Part shown: in pieces, positions 36,478-45,768 of the stretch
Numbering within the stretch: the first letter of the stretch is position 1
How the letters are laid out: each line of letters begins with the position of its first letter
Assembly: GCA_934500835.1 (NCBI GenBank)
Contig: CAKSTR010000008.1
Location: forward strand, 129,238-193,237
Source: an uncultured Paracoccaceae bacterium
Lineage (GTDB): Bacteria; Pseudomonadota; Alphaproteobacteria; Rhodobacterales; Rhodobacteraceae
Direction of reading: 5' to 3'
DNA length: 64,000 nucleotides
Translations under genes and position numbers: made by a program
Notes under the pieces: generated by a model
The model's database searches: none
What the model was told of the DNA's origin: nothing
Seen by the model: only the letters and a program-made list of their open reading frames with translations

Positions 36478-39291
36478 TCACCCCTGCGCCCGTTCGGCGC
36501 CTTCGGCAATGGCGGCGCGCAGCTTCTTCTCCAGCGCCTCCTGCTTGGGCTTCTGGTGCAGCTTCAGCCCGAACATGTCCTTGACGTAGAACGTGTCCAC
36601 CACCTGCGCCCCATAGGTGGCGATCACCGCCGAGACGATGGAGATGTTGTTGCTGGCCAGCGTCCGGGTCAGGTCATACAGAAGGCCGGGCCGGTCGCGG
36701 GTATCGACCTCGATGATCGTGTAGATCTCAGATCCTTCGTTGTCGAAGGTGACATGGGTGGGAAACCGGAACTCGCGTTCGCGTTTCTTCACCTTGTCGC
36801 GGTCCTTCAGCGCCTCGCGCGGGACCACCTCGCCCTTCAGGGTGCGTTCGATCATCTGGCGCAGGCGGGGCAGGCGGGCGACCTCATAGGGCTTGCCCTC
36901 GATGTCCTGCACCCAGAAGACGGGCGTGGCATAGCCGTCCTTGGACGTATAGGTGCGCGCATCCACGACATTCGCGCCCACCAGCGCCAGCGCCCCCGCA
37001 AGGCGCGAGAAGATGCCGGGGTGATCGGCCAGCGCGAAACAGGCGCGGGTGGCGTCGCGGTCGGCATCGGGATGCAGGTCGATGCGGATCTCGTCATCGG
37101 CAAGGCCGCGCAGCAGGGTGGCGAAGACCGCCTGCGTGTCGGTTGTCAGCCCCTGCCAATAGGGCGGGTAGTGGCGGGCCAGCTCGGCCCGGATATCCTT
37201 GGCGTCCCAGCCGGTCAGCTGTTCGCGCAGGGCCCGCTTGGCCTCGTTCTCGCGGTTCTCGCGGTTGACGCGCTCAAGCCCCCCCACAAGGGCGGCGGCC
37301 GTCTCCTTGTGCAACTGGCGCAGCAGCATGGCCTTCCAGTTGTTCCAGGTGTTCGGCCCGACGCCGCGAATGTCGCAGACCGTCAGCACGGTCAGAAGAT
37401 CCAGCCGCCTGCGGGTCTTCACCGCCTTGGCAAAGTCGCGCACGGTGCGCGGATCGCCGATGTCGCGCTTTTGCGCGGTATCGGACATCAAGAGGTGATA
37501 GCGCACCAGCCATTCGACGGTTTCGCATTCCTCATCGGTCAGTCCCAGACGCGGGCAGACTCGGCGGGCGATCTGCGCGCCAAGGATGGAATGGTCCTCG
37601 GGACGGCCCTTGCCGATGTCATGCAGCAGGAGCGCAATGAAGAGGATGCGGCGGCTGACCCCTTCCTTCAGGATCGAGGAGGACAGCGGCAGATCCTCGA
37701 CCAGTTCTCCGCGTTCGATCTGGGCAAGGATGCTGATGGTCTGGATGATATGCTCGTCCACCGTGTAGTGGTGGTAGACGTTGAACTGCATCATCGCGAC
37801 GATGGGTTCGAATTCGGGGATGAAGGCCGAAAGCACCCCCAACTCGTTCATCCGGCGCAAGGACCGTTCCGGGTTGCCGTGCTTCAGCAGAAGGTCAAGG
37901 AAGATCCGCGCCGCCTCGGGGTCTTCGCGCATGCCGTCGTCGATCAGGTCCAGATTGGCGGTGACGATGCGCATGACATTGGGGTGGAGCAGATAGCCGG
38001 TGCGCAGGCCTTCCTCGAACACCCGCAGCAGGTTCAGCTTGTCCTTCAGGAAATCCCTGGCGTCTTTCAGGTCCAGCCTGCCCTGCACCAGCTTGTAGCC
38101 CGGTTTGACCCGTTTGGTGCGCTTGAAGATGCCGAACAGGCTGGCTTCGCGCTTGGCGTGGCGGGCTTCCAGTTCGGTCAGAAAGACGCGGGTCAACTCG
38201 CCGACGCGGGTGGCCTGGCGGAAATAGTGCTGCATGAACACCTCGACCGCGCGGCGGCCGCGCTGGTCGGCATAGCCCATGCGGGCGGCCACCTCGACCT
38301 GAAGGTCGAACGTCAGCGTGTCGGTGGGGCGGCGGGTGATGTAATGCATGTGGCAGCGCACCGCCCAGAGGAAATCCTCGGCCCGCGCGAAGGCCTCGTA
38401 TTCGTCGCGGGTGAAGAGCCCCGCATCGACCAGCCCCGCCGCACGCGGCACCCGGTGCAGGTATTTGCCGATCCAGTACAGGGTCTGCAGGTCGCGCAGG
38501 CCCCCCTTGCCCTCTTTGATGTTCGGCTCCAGCATATAGCGCTGGCCGCCCTGCCGCTTGTGCCGCGCCGCGCGCTCGGCCAGCTTGGCCTCGATGAACT
38601 CGGGGCCGGTGTTGCGGAATAGCTCGTCCCACAGCCTGTCGGCCAGTTCGGTCGCAAGGGGGGCGAAACCGGCGATGAAGCGGTGCTCCAGCAGGGCGGT
38701 GCGGATGGTGATATCCTCGTGCCCCAGCCGGATGCAGTCCTTCACGGTGCGGCTGGCGTGGCCAACCTTCAGCTTCAGATCCCAGAGCAGGTAAAGCATC
38801 GTCTCGATGACGCTTTCGGCCCAAGGCGTGATCTTCCACGGCGTCAGGAACAGAAGGTCCACGTCGGATTGCGGCGCCATTTCGGCCCGGCCGTAGCCGC
38901 CGACGGCCAGTACGGCGATCCGCTCGGCCTCGGTCGGGGCCGGCAAGGGATGCAGGTGCTGCGCCACCGCAAGCGCGGCGATCACCAGCCCATCGGTCAG
39001 ATGCGCCTGCGAGGTGATCAGATGCCGGGCATGACGCGGGTCGGCCGCGAAGGCGGCCTCCAGCGTGGCGTTGCCGGTCGCCCTGGCCTCGGCCAGATGG
39101 CGGGTGGCGATGGTGCGGGCGGAACGGGGATCGATTCCCTGCGGCAGATCGGCCAGAATCGCAGCGATCAGCGCCTGCGGAGCGATGATGGAGCCGGGGG
39201 GCAGCAGCAGCGGCCCCCCGGCCAGCGGACCCTCGGGCGAGGGCGCGCGATCAGAGGCCGGCGCCGGCGAAGCTGCGCGGTGCGGGGTCAA
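36478..39291 (-). CDS. glnD: [Protein-PII] uridylyltransferase / uridylyl-removing enzyme
   Basis: A 937-residue nitrogen sensor that uridylylates PII (GlnB/GlnK) when glutamine is low and removes UMP when it is high. The nucleotidyltransferase motif GGYGRAEMAPQSDVDLLFL is at 131-149. The HD hydrolase motif HDIGKGRPEDHS begins near His557. Two ACT domains (about 735-815 and 845-925) sense glutamine; the second starts near YTIIEVDTRDRPGLLYDL. The first usable start is TTG 39291, overlapping the LpoA-like gene by 41 bases. The first 35 residues are Pro/Ala-rich, and the true start is uncertain. Confidence 0.9.
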   Translation of the reverse strand: MTPHRAASPAPASDRAPSPEGPLAGGPLLLPPGSIIAPQALIAAILADLPQGIDPRSARTIATRHLAEARATGNATLEAAFAADPRHARHLITSQAHLTDGLVIAALAVAQHLHPLPAPTEAERIAVLAVGGYGRAEMAPQSDVDLLFLTPWKITPWAESVIETMLYLLWDLKLKVGHASRTVKDCIRLGHEDITIRTALLEHRFIAGFAPLATELADRLWDELFRNTGPEFIEAKLAERAARHKRQGGQRYMLEPNIKEGKGGLRDLQTLYWIGKYLHRVPRAAGLVDAGLFTRDEYEAFARAEDFLWAVRCHMHYITRRPTDTLTFDLQVEVAARMGYADQRGRRAVEVFMQHYFRQATRVGELTRVFLTELEARHAKREASLFGIFKRTKRVKPGYKLVQGRLDLKDARDFLKDKLNLLRVFEEGLRTGYLLHPNVMRIVTANLDLIDDGMREDPEAARIFLDLLLKHGNPERSLRRMNELGVLSAFIPEFEPIVAMMQFNVYHHYTVDEHIIQTISILAQIERGELVEDLPLSSSILKEGVSRRILFIALLLHDIGKGRPEDHSILGAQIARRVCPRLGLTDEECETVEWLVRYHLLMSDTAQKRDIGDPRTVRDFAKAVKTRRRLDLLTVLTVCDIRGVGPNTWNNWKAMLLRQLHKETAAALVGGLERVNRENRENEAKRALREQLTGWDAKDIRAELARHYPPYWQGLTTDTQAVFATLLRGLADDEIRIDLHPDADRDATRACFALADHPGIFSRLAGALALVGANVVDARTYTSKDGYATPVFWVQDIEGKPYEVARLPRLRQMIERTLKGEVVPREALKDRDKVKKREREFRFPTHVTFDNEGSEIYTIIEVDTRDRPGLLYDLTRTLASNNISIVSAVIATYGAQVVDTFYVKDMFGLKLHQKPKQEALEKKLRAAIAEGAERAQG

Positions 39292-40444
39292 TCACGAAGA
39301 CCTGGTTGTTGCGGATTTCGGCGATGGCAAGGCCACGGTCGTTGCTGCCGTCGCTGCGCAGGCGGAAGATGCCGGTGACGCCGACAAAGCCCGCGTTCTG
39401 GGTCAGGCCGGCGGCGCCCAGATCCTTGCCCGATTTCGCCAGCGCGCCGATGGCGGCGATGCCGTCATAGGCCAGCCCGGCGATGGGAAGCGGCGTCTCG
39501 CCATAGGCGGCCTGATAGCGTTGCTGGAACTGGGCGTAAAGATTCGGGTCCGGCATGGCGAACCAACCGCCCTGAACCCCCGGCAGCGACAGCGTGGCCG
39601 AGGGAATGTCCCACCGGGTCAGCCCGATGAACTTGGTGGTCGAGCGGTCCATCCCGCTGTTCAGCAATTGCTGCGACAGCAGGGGCAGGGCGCCGGCGGT
39701 ATCGGCGGTCAGGAACAGCGCCGAGGCGCCCGAGCTTTTCGCGGTCGCGACGATCGAGGGGGCGGCCGAGGCAACGCCGCTTTGCGAAAACTCGTAGCCC
39801 TGCACCGCGACCACGGTGCCGCCGGCCGCGGCCACGCCGCGCTGGATCGCGGTCTTGCCGACCTCGCCTGCGGTGTTCTTGTCATGCACGATCATGATGC
39901 GGTTCTTGCCCGACCGCACGGCATAACCGGCAAGGCGCTTGGCGGTATTGGCGAAGGTCGGCCCAAGGACATAGACATTGCCGCCGGCGATGTCGGTGTT
40001 GTTCGAGAAGGCAAGAACCGAAACCCCGCGCGGTGCTGCGGCGACGCCGGCCGCGTTGGCCTCTTGCGCGAAGACCGGGCCCAGGATCACCTTTGCCCCC
40101 TCATCCATGGCCTTGACCGCCATGGCGCGGGCGCTGTCCGGTGTGCCCGAGGTCTGGTAGACCCGCAGGTCGATGGCGACGCCCGACAGATCGGCCATTG
40201 CCAGCCGCGCCGCATTCTCCAGCTGCCTGGCCATCGCGGCATCGGTGGCCTGCCCCGATCCGCCGGGAACCAGAAGTGCAACCTGCACCGGGGTTCCCCT
40301 GGCGACCGTGGGGCCGGTGGATGGCGCGCCGCCGACGCAGGCGGAGAGGGCGAAGGCGGACAGCAGCAGCGTGGCCGGAGCGGCCTTGCGCGACAGGACA
40401 AGCTGGGCCAATGACTTGCAGGCCCTGCGGAATGCGGACAACAT
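39251..40444 (-). CDS. Penicillin-binding protein activator (LpoA-like) lipoprotein
   Basis: A 397-residue lipoprotein: a hydrophobic signal with lipobox LSAC (Cys36), then a periplasmic-binding-protein type I fold (VQVALLVPGGSGQATDAAMA, ILGPVFAQEANAAGVAA, LAYDGIAAIGAL). LpoA proteins stimulate PBP1A from the outer membrane; the family also resembles Leu/Ile/Val binding proteins, so function is by family. A promoter is visible at 40487-40515. It overlaps glnD downstream and diverges from rsmI. Confidence 0.86.
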   Translation of the reverse strand: MLSAFRRACKSLAQLVLSRKAAPATLLLSAFALSACVGGAPSTGPTVARGTPVQVALLVPGGSGQATDAAMARQLENAARLAMADLSGVAIDLRVYQTSGTPDSARAMAVKAMDEGAKVILGPVFAQEANAAGVAAAPRGVSVLAFSNNTDIAGGNVYVLGPTFANTAKRLAGYAVRSGKNRIMIVHDKNTAGEVGKTAIQRGVAAAGGTVVAVQGYEFSQSGVASAAPSIVATAKSSGASALFLTADTAGALPLLSQQLLNSGMDRSTTKFIGLTRWDIPSATLSLPGVQGGWFAMPDPNLYAQFQQRYQAAYGETPLPIAGLAYDGIAAIGALAKSGKDLGAAGLTQNAGFVGVTGIFRLRSDGSNDRGLAIAEIRNNQVFVIDPAPRSFAGAGL

Positions 40445-40486
40445 GAGAAAAAACCCCGTATCTGGAGAGGCGCGGCGACGGTGGTC

Positions 40487-40515
40487 AGGTTAGTTGTTTC
40501 CAATCCCGGTGTAAA
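40487..40515 (-). promoter_or_regulatory. Promoter of the LpoA-like gene
   Basis: On the minus strand TTTACA (40515-40510) and TAACCT (40492-40487) are 17 bp apart, 43 bp upstream of the start codon at 40444. Confidence 0.5.
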
Positions 40516-40545
40516 CGCAGCCCGCGCAATTCGCCCGGGGCCGCG

Positions 40546-41418
40546 ATGAGCCGCCCCCCCGAAACCCGCGGCCCCGGCGGCATTCCGCCGGGTCTGCATC
40601 TGGTGGCGGTGCCGATCGGCGCTGCACGCGACATCACGCTCAGGGCGCTGGATGTGCTGGCCGGGGCCGATGTGCTGGCCGCCGAGGACACCCGAACGCT
40701 GCGTCACCTGATGGAAATCCACGGAATCGCGCTGAATGGCCGCCCGCTGGTCGCCTATCACGACCACAACGAGGCCGAAGCCCTGCCGCGCCTTCTGGCC
40801 GCGCTGCGGGACGGAAAATCGGTCGCCTATGCGCCGGAAGCGGGCACGCCACTGGTGTCTGACCCCGGATTCGGGCTGGCCCGCGCCGCGGCAGCCGAAG
40901 GAATCCCGGTTGTCGCCGCACCCGGCGCCTCGGCCGTTCTGGCGGCGCTGGCGGTTTCGGGCCTGCCCTCGGACCGGTTCCTCTTCGCGGGCTTTCCGCC
41001 CTCGGCCACGGGCGAGCGGTCCAGGTTCATCGCGGAACTGGCACCCTTGCGGGCCACGCTGATCCTCTACGAATCGCCCCGCCGGGTGGGCCGACTGCTG
41101 GGAGAGCTGGCCGCAGGTCTTGGCGGCAGCCGGCAGGCGGCGCTGTGCCGGGAACTGACGAAACGGTTCGAAGAGGTCGCGCGCGGCACGCTGGACGATC
41201 TGGCGGCGCGATTCGCGGCCGACGAGCCGAAGGGCGAGATCGTCCTTGTCATCGACCGCGGCGCCGAAACGCTCGCAGACCAGGCCACGCTCGAAGATTT
41301 GCTGCGCGAAGCGATGACACGGCTCAGCGTCAAGGACGCAGCGGCGGAAATTGCGGCAAAGACCGGGGCCAGTAAACGAAGCCTTTACCAGATGGCGCTT
41401 AACCTGCCGGAAGGATGA
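40546..41418 (+). CDS. rsmI: 16S rRNA (cytidine(1402)-2'-O)-methyltransferase
   Basis: A 290-residue tetrapyrrole-methylase-fold enzyme that 2'-O-methylates C1402 of 16S rRNA using S-adenosylmethionine. It shows LHLVAVPIGAARDITLRAL, AEDTRTLRHL and AYHDHNEAEALP, all usual. The SAM-site motif, normally SDAGTPxxSDPG, reads PEAGTPLVSDPG here, a conservative variant. ESPRRVGRLL and CRELTKRFEEV follow. It diverges from the LpoA-like gene and is followed by yraN, the usual neighbour order. Confidence 0.93.
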   Translation: MSRPPETRGPGGIPPGLHLVAVPIGAARDITLRALDVLAGADVLAAEDTRTLRHLMEIHGIALNGRPLVAYHDHNEAEALPRLLAALRDGKSVAYAPEAGTPLVSDPGFGLARAAAAEGIPVVAAPGASAVLAALAVSGLPSDRFLFAGFPPSATGERSRFIAELAPLRATLILYESPRRVGRLLGELAAGLGGSRQAALCRELTKRFEEVARGTLDDLAARFAADEPKGEIVLVIDRGAETLADQATLEDLLREAMTRLSVKDAAAEIAAKTGASKRSLYQMALNLPEG

Positions 41419-41457
41419 AGGGGCCGTGCTGCCCTTCGGACAAGGAACAGGTGACGC

Positions 41458-41877
41458 ATGCCCTTCGACTTTGCCCCCGAAACTGATTTCGCCCCGGAAA
41501 CCGGCTTTGCCACGGCCCGCCAGCGGCGGGGCAAACGGAATTACCTGACCGGCATTGCCGCGGAAGAGGCAGTCTGCCGCCGGTATCAGTCTGCGGGCTA
41601 TGATCTGGTTGCCTGCCGCAAACGCTGTCCCGAAGGGGAAATCGATATCCTGATGCGGCGGGGCGTGCAGCTTGTCGCCATCGAGGTGAAGTCCAGCGTT
41701 ACGCACGATCTGGCACTGGAACATGCCAGCCCGGATCAGTTGAATCGGGTGTCGATGGCCTGTGAACGCTGCATGCAGGACATGGCGGGGGACGGGGTTT
41801 CCGACATGCGGCTGGATCTGGCGCTGGTCGATGGTCAGGGCCGGATCGAAGTGATGGAATCCTTCCTGTACTTCTGA
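41458..41877 (+). CDS. yraN: YraN family (UPF0102) endonuclease-like protein
   Basis: A 139-residue protein with the restriction-endonuclease-like core: GIAAEEAVCRRYQSAGYDLV, then the PD-(D/E)XK-type pattern GEIDILMRRGVQLVAIEVKS. No activity is firmly known; members are linked to recombination or DNA uptake. It follows rsmI with 39 bp between and precedes gshB. Confidence 0.87.
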   Translation: MPFDFAPETDFAPETGFATARQRRGKRNYLTGIAAEEAVCRRYQSAGYDLVACRKRCPEGEIDILMRRGVQLVAIEVKSSVTHDLALEHASPDQLNRVSMACERCMQDMAGDGVSDMRLDLALVDGQGRIEVMESFLYF

Positions 41878-41883
41878 TGCCGA

Positions 41884-41906
41884 CGCGGGGGTTTGCATCC
41901 CCCGCG
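41884..41906 (+). terminator. GC-rich hairpin after yraN
   Basis: CGCGGGGG (41884-41891), loop TTTGCAT, CCCCCGCG (41899-41906), starting 7 bp after the yraN stop. The same stem with loop TTTCACA occurs at 55109-55129, there followed by the GGGATATTT arm. No T-run follows here, and gshB starts 41 bp later. Confidence 0.55.
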
Positions 41907-41946
41907 GGCTTGCGCCATCAAGGGGCATCTTGCGATGGAGAAGCCG

Positions 41947-42891
41947 ATGTCTCTGAAGGTTGCCCTGCAGATGGACCCGATCGGGTCGGTCAACATCAAC
42001 GCCGATTCGACGTTCCGCATCGGGCTGGAGGCTCAGGCGCGCGGACATTCGCTGTTCTTCTACACGCCCGACAGGCTGGCTTTCGTGGAAGGCCGGGTGA
42101 TCGCCCGGGGCCAATGGATCGAGTTGCGGCGTGAGTTGGGAAATCACGTCTCCTACGGTCCCGAGGTCGAGGTGGACCTTGCCGACATGGATGTGGTCTG
42201 GCTGCGGCAGGATCCGCCCTTCGACATGGGTTACATCACCACGACGCATCTTCTGGACATGATCCATCCCAAGACGCTGGTGGTGAATGACCCGTTCTGG
42301 GTGCGCAACTTTCCCGAAAAGCTGCTGGTCCTGCGATTCCCGGAACTGACCCCGCCCACAGCGATTGCGCGGGACCTTGCGACGATCCGTGCCTTCAAGG
42401 CCCGGCATGGCGACATCATCCTGAAGCCGCTCTACGGCAATGGCGGTGCCGGTGTGTTCCGTCTGGACGAGAACGACCGGAACCTGTCCTCGCTTTACGA
42501 GCTGTTCACCGGCATGAGCCGCGAGCCGATGATCGTGCAGAAGTTCCTGCCCGCGGTTGCCAAGGGTGACAAGCGGGTGATTCTGGTGGATGGCGAGCCG
42601 GTGGGCGCCATCAACCGCGTGCCTCAGGCCGGCGAGACCCGGTCCAACATGCATGTCGGTGGCCGGCCCGAGAAAGTGGGCCTCACCGAACGCGATCTGG
42701 AGATTTGCCGCATCATCGGGCCGACATTGCGCGAAAAGGGACAGATCTTTGTCGGCATCGACGTGATCGGCGACTGGCTGACCGAGATCAACGTGACCTC
42801 GCCGACCGGAATTCAGGAGTTGGAGCGGTTCGACGGCACCAATACCGCCGCGCGCATCTGGGAAGTGATCGAGGCGAAGCGGGCGGGGTAG
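41947..42891 (+). CDS. gshB: Glutathione synthetase
   Basis: A 314-residue ATP-grasp enzyme joining gamma-glutamylcysteine and glycine. It begins [20 protein letters not shown] and contains [35 protein letters not shown] and [20 protein letters not shown], all diagnostic. Met 41947 has GGAG six bases upstream; Met 41935 is the alternative. Two GST genes elsewhere in the window would use its product. Confidence 0.95.
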   Translation: MSLKVALQMDPIGSVNINADSTFRIGLEAQARGHSLFFYTPDRLAFVEGRVIARGQWIELRRELGNHVSYGPEVEVDLADMDVVWLRQDPPFDMGYITTTHLLDMIHPKTLVVNDPFWVRNFPEKLLVLRFPELTPPTAIARDLATIRAFKARHGDIILKPLYGNGGAGVFRLDENDRNLSSLYELFTGMSREPMIVQKFLPAVAKGDKRVILVDGEPVGAINRVPQAGETRSNMHVGGRPEKVGLTERDLEICRIIGPTLREKGQIFVGIDVIGDWLTEINVTSPTGIQELERFDGTNTAARIWEVIEAKRAG

Positions 42892-43214
42892 GGAAACGGC
42901 CCTCCGGCCGGATCGAAGGGACAGCGGTGCCGCAGGGAAGCGTTGATCGGCTTTCCGGGCGATCATGGTTCTGTCGGCGGTCCCGGTTCCAATGGCTTTT
43001 GGTGGCGGCCGATCGGCCCCGCGGCTTTTCGACCTGTCGCCCGAATCGGCCCGTTTACGGGCGGGGTGCGGGACGTTGGTGGCAAACCAGTCGCGGCCCG
43101 GGCCCTTGTCGTGCATGTGCGTTCAGGTGTGCGAGATCGTGCCCCGGTCTGGCCGGGCATGCGGCCTCCGGGTCATCGGCGGGCGTCGCGGAGTCTCTTT
43201 CAGGCGGGGCCTGC
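42892..43214. other. 323-bp gap between gshB and convergent comM
   Basis: Only a short CGGCC/GGCCG hairpin just after gshB (42897-42912) is visible, a possible weak terminator. Several open frames cross the gap, but none has protein-like composition or a ribosome site. Nothing else was recognised. Confidence 0.45.
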
Positions 43215-44726
43215 TCAGTTGGTCTTTTGCGAAAGCCGGTAGCTGATCGCCTCGGCCACATGCGGCTGGCGGACCTGTGCCGAAGCGTCAAGGTCGGCGA
43301 TGGTGCGGGCGACGCGCAGGACCCGGTGATAGCCTCGGGCGGAAAGCCCCATCCGTTCGGCCACTTTGACCAGAAGCGCCTTGCCCTCGGCATCGGGAGC
43401 GGAGGCCTCTTCGAGGAGGCTGCCCTCCATGTCCGCATTGACCCGAAGGCCGGGATGGTCGCGAAAGCGGGTGGCCTGACGGGCGCGGGCGGCCTCGACC
43501 CGTGCGGCGACAGTTGCCGAGCTGTCGCCCGAGGCGGGCAGATCCAGATCGGTGAAGGCGACGGGCGGGACTTCGACCCGCAGGTCGAAGCGATCCATCA
43601 GCGGACCGGAGATGCGGCCAAGGTAATCCTCGCCGCACAGGGGCGCCTTGCCGCAGGCCCGCGCGGGATCGGTCAGATAGCCGCAGCGGCAGGGATTGGC
43701 GGCGGCGATCAGCAGGAACCGGCAGGGATAGCTGATATGGGCATTGGCGCGGGCGACCATGATCTGGCCGGTCTCGATCGGCTGGCGCAGGCTTTCCAGC
43801 GTGTCGCGGGGGAATTCCGGCAGTTCGTCCAGAAAGAGAACGCCGTTATGGGCCAGCGAAAGCTCCCCCGGTTTGGCGCCCTTGCCACCGCCGGTGATGG
43901 CGGCCCTTGACGCGGTGTGATGCGGCTCGCGGAACGGGCGCTGGCGGGAAATGCCGCCCTCGGACAAGAGGCCCGCCAGCGAATGGATCATCGAGGTTTC
44001 CAGTGCCTCGGCCGCGGTCAGGGGCGGCAGGATGCCGGGCAGCCGGGCGGCCAGCATGGATTTGCCCGATCCGGGCGTGCCGATCATCATCAGATGATGG
44101 CGTCCTGCCGCCGCGATTTCCAGCGCCCGCTTGGCACGTTCCTGCCCCTTCACCTCGCGCAGGTCGCGGCTGGTGGAAGGGGGCGTGACTTCGCCTGCGG
44201 TGGCGCTCGGAAGCGCGGCCTGGCCGGTGTAATGGCGGACGACCGCGTTCAGGCTGTCGGCGGCAAGAACCTCGGTGGCGCCGACCCAGGCGGCTTCGGC
44301 CCCGCAGGCCCGCGGGCAGAGAAGCGCGCGGTCTTCCTCGGCTGCGGCCATCGCGGCGGGCAGCGCCCCCACGACGGGCATCAGCCGGCCGTCAAGCGAC
44401 AGTTCCCCCATCGCGACGGTATGCTCGATCTCGTCCTTCGGGATGATCTCCAGCTCGCCCAGGAGGGCAAGAGCGATGGGCAGATCGAAATGCGATCCCT
44501 CCTTGGGCAGATCGGCCGGCGAGAGGTTCACCGTGATGCGCTTTTGCGGCAGCGCGATGGACAGGGCGGCAAGGGCCGAGCGGACCCTTTCGCGCGCCTC
44601 CGAGACGGCCTTGTCGGGCAGGCCGACCAGGCTGAAGGCCGCGGCGCCGGTGGTGACGGCGCATTGCACTTCGACCACACGCGCCTCGACGCCTTCGAAG
44701 GCCACCGTATAGGCGCGCGCGACCAT
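43215..44726 (-). CDS. comM: YifB/ComM family Mg-chelatase-like AAA+ ATPase
   Basis: A 503-residue AAA+ helicase; ComM drives branch migration during natural transformation. An N-terminal Lon-like domain (about 1-165; KRITVNLSPADLPKEGSHFD) precedes the ATPase with Walker A GTPGSGKS, Walker B LFLDELPEF and the C-terminal Mg-chelatase domain with Cys-rich NPCRCGYLTDPARACG. Start at 44726 gives the standard MVARAYTVAFEG. Competence is not proven: the family is widespread in non-transformable bacteria. Confidence 0.93.
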   Translation of the reverse strand: MVARAYTVAFEGVEARVVEVQCAVTTGAAAFSLVGLPDKAVSEARERVRSALAALSIALPQKRITVNLSPADLPKEGSHFDLPIALALLGELEIIPKDEIEHTVAMGELSLDGRLMPVVGALPAAMAAAEEDRALLCPRACGAEAAWVGATEVLAADSLNAVVRHYTGQAALPSATAGEVTPPSTSRDLREVKGQERAKRALEIAAAGRHHLMMIGTPGSGKSMLAARLPGILPPLTAAEALETSMIHSLAGLLSEGGISRQRPFREPHHTASRAAITGGGKGAKPGELSLAHNGVLFLDELPEFPRDTLESLRQPIETGQIMVARANAHISYPCRFLLIAAANPCRCGYLTDPARACGKAPLCGEDYLGRISGPLMDRFDLRVEVPPVAFTDLDLPASGDSSATVAARVEAARARQATRFRDHPGLRVNADMEGSLLEEASAPDAEGKALLVKVAERMGLSARGYHRVLRVARTIADLDASAQVRQPHVAEAISYRLSQKTN

Positions 44727-44804
44727 CTTGCCCGGCCCCCATGCAAACATTGGCTAACGGGTAGCGGAGGATTGGTTAAGGAAGCGTAAGCGGCCGGCCG
44801 GGAC

Positions 44805-44827
44805 GCTGATTTTCGTCGACAATCAGC
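44805..44827 (-). terminator. Hairpin between comM upstream region and GST stop
   Basis: GCTGATT (44805-44811) and AATCAGC (44821-44827) are perfect inverted repeats around TTCGTCGAC; they include the GST stop codon (44823-44825). It resembles the GATTTTCG hairpins at 47753 and 52443. Confidence 0.45.
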
Positions 44828-45695
44828 TGCGGTAAAGCGCCATGAATTTCGGCCAGGCCTCCGGGTCCGCTGCGGTCTTGTCGCGGCAAAACGGGTTGCA
44901 AAAGCCAAAGCGGCGGCCGGCTAGCTCCATCACATCGGTCACCGGCTTGCCGGAATAGGGGCAGGCGGCGTTTTCTGCCCCGGTTCCGGACACCGGCCTT
45001 GCGGCCAGAGGACGGGGGCCGGGCCAGTCGCGGCGGGGATGGTCGCGGCGGTAGAAGGCCTGGTCAGGGCCGTCGACCAGCCCCATCGCCCGCCAGCGGC
45101 GGAACGAGGGATGGGCAAGCTGCGCATTCACATAGACCTGACCGCAGGCGTCCACGGGCAGGTTGTAGGTGGCGATGCGGCTGGCGACAGGGGCGAAGAA
45201 GGCATCCGCTGCGGAATAGTCCCCGCAGAGCCATGGCGTCTTCGATCCGGTCAACTGCCGCGCCCAGGACCACAGGGTCTGCAGCCGGGCAAGATCGGCC
45301 AGCACCTCGGGCGGCGGGGCCGTGTCCTGATACGAGACGCGCAGGTTCATCGGGCAATGGCTGCGCAGGGCGGTGAAGCCGGCGTGCATCTCGGCGGCCA
45401 GCACGCGCGCCGTGGCGCGGGCCGTCGGATCGGCGGGCCAGATCCCGGCCTCGGGGTGGCGCGTCGCCAGTTCCTCGGCAATGGCGATGGTTTCGGGCAC
45501 CACCACGCCCTCGGGTGTCCGCATCGTCGGGGCGGTGCGGGCGGGGAAGAAGCCCTTCAGCACCTCGGGCAGCTCATCGGTATAAAGCCGGGCGGCAAGG
45601 GTCTTCACCGGCAGGCCGAAGGCATCGAACAGCAGCCAGCCGCGCAGGGACCAGCTGGAATAGGCGCGGTCGCCAATCACGAGATCATAGGTCAT
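44823..45695 (-). CDS. Glutathione S-transferase with C-terminal Cys-rich YHS-like module
   Basis: A 290-residue protein. Residues 1-215 are a GST: MTYDLVIGDRAYSSWSLRGW (glutathione Ser region), TMRTPEGVVVPETIAIAEEL, and a helical domain ending in NAQLAHPSFRRW. The last 46 residues form an added module, ACPYSGKPVTD (Cys245) then GRRFGFCNPFCRDK (Cys266, Cys270) and ADPEAW, which resembles YHS/TRASH-type metal-binding segments. Catalytic role is undefined. It is 74 bp upstream of no other minus gene and ends at the hairpin 44805-44827. Confidence 0.82.
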   Translation of the reverse strand: MTYDLVIGDRAYSSWSLRGWLLFDAFGLPVKTLAARLYTDELPEVLKGFFPARTAPTMRTPEGVVVPETIAIAEELATRHPEAGIWPADPTARATARVLAAEMHAGFTALRSHCPMNLRVSYQDTAPPPEVLADLARLQTLWSWARQLTGSKTPWLCGDYSAADAFFAPVASRIATYNLPVDACGQVYVNAQLAHPSFRRWRAMGLVDGPDQAFYRRDHPRRDWPGPRPLAARPVSGTGAENAACPYSGKPVTDVMELAGRRFGFCNPFCRDKTAADPEAWPKFMALYRS

Positions 45696-45768
45696 CCGGG
45701 TCTCCGTTTGCGGCCATGGATAGGGGCTGGCCGGGCCGGGGGAAAACGATGCTTTGTGGGGCGCATCA

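Noticed and set aside
40819..40890. RsmI motif variant PEAGTP instead of SDAGTP as sign of lost activity
   Set aside because: The change is conservative and the remaining SAM-site and fold motifs are intact; it is noted only in the gene entry.
42943..43246. Two overlapping plus-strand ORFs of about 95 residues between gshB and comM
   Set aside because: They run antisense into the 3' end of comM, and their sequences look like GC-rich shadow translation.
43215..44726. comM as evidence for a local competence or DNA-uptake locus
   Set aside because: ComM/YifB is a widespread housekeeping family; no other competence genes are in the window.
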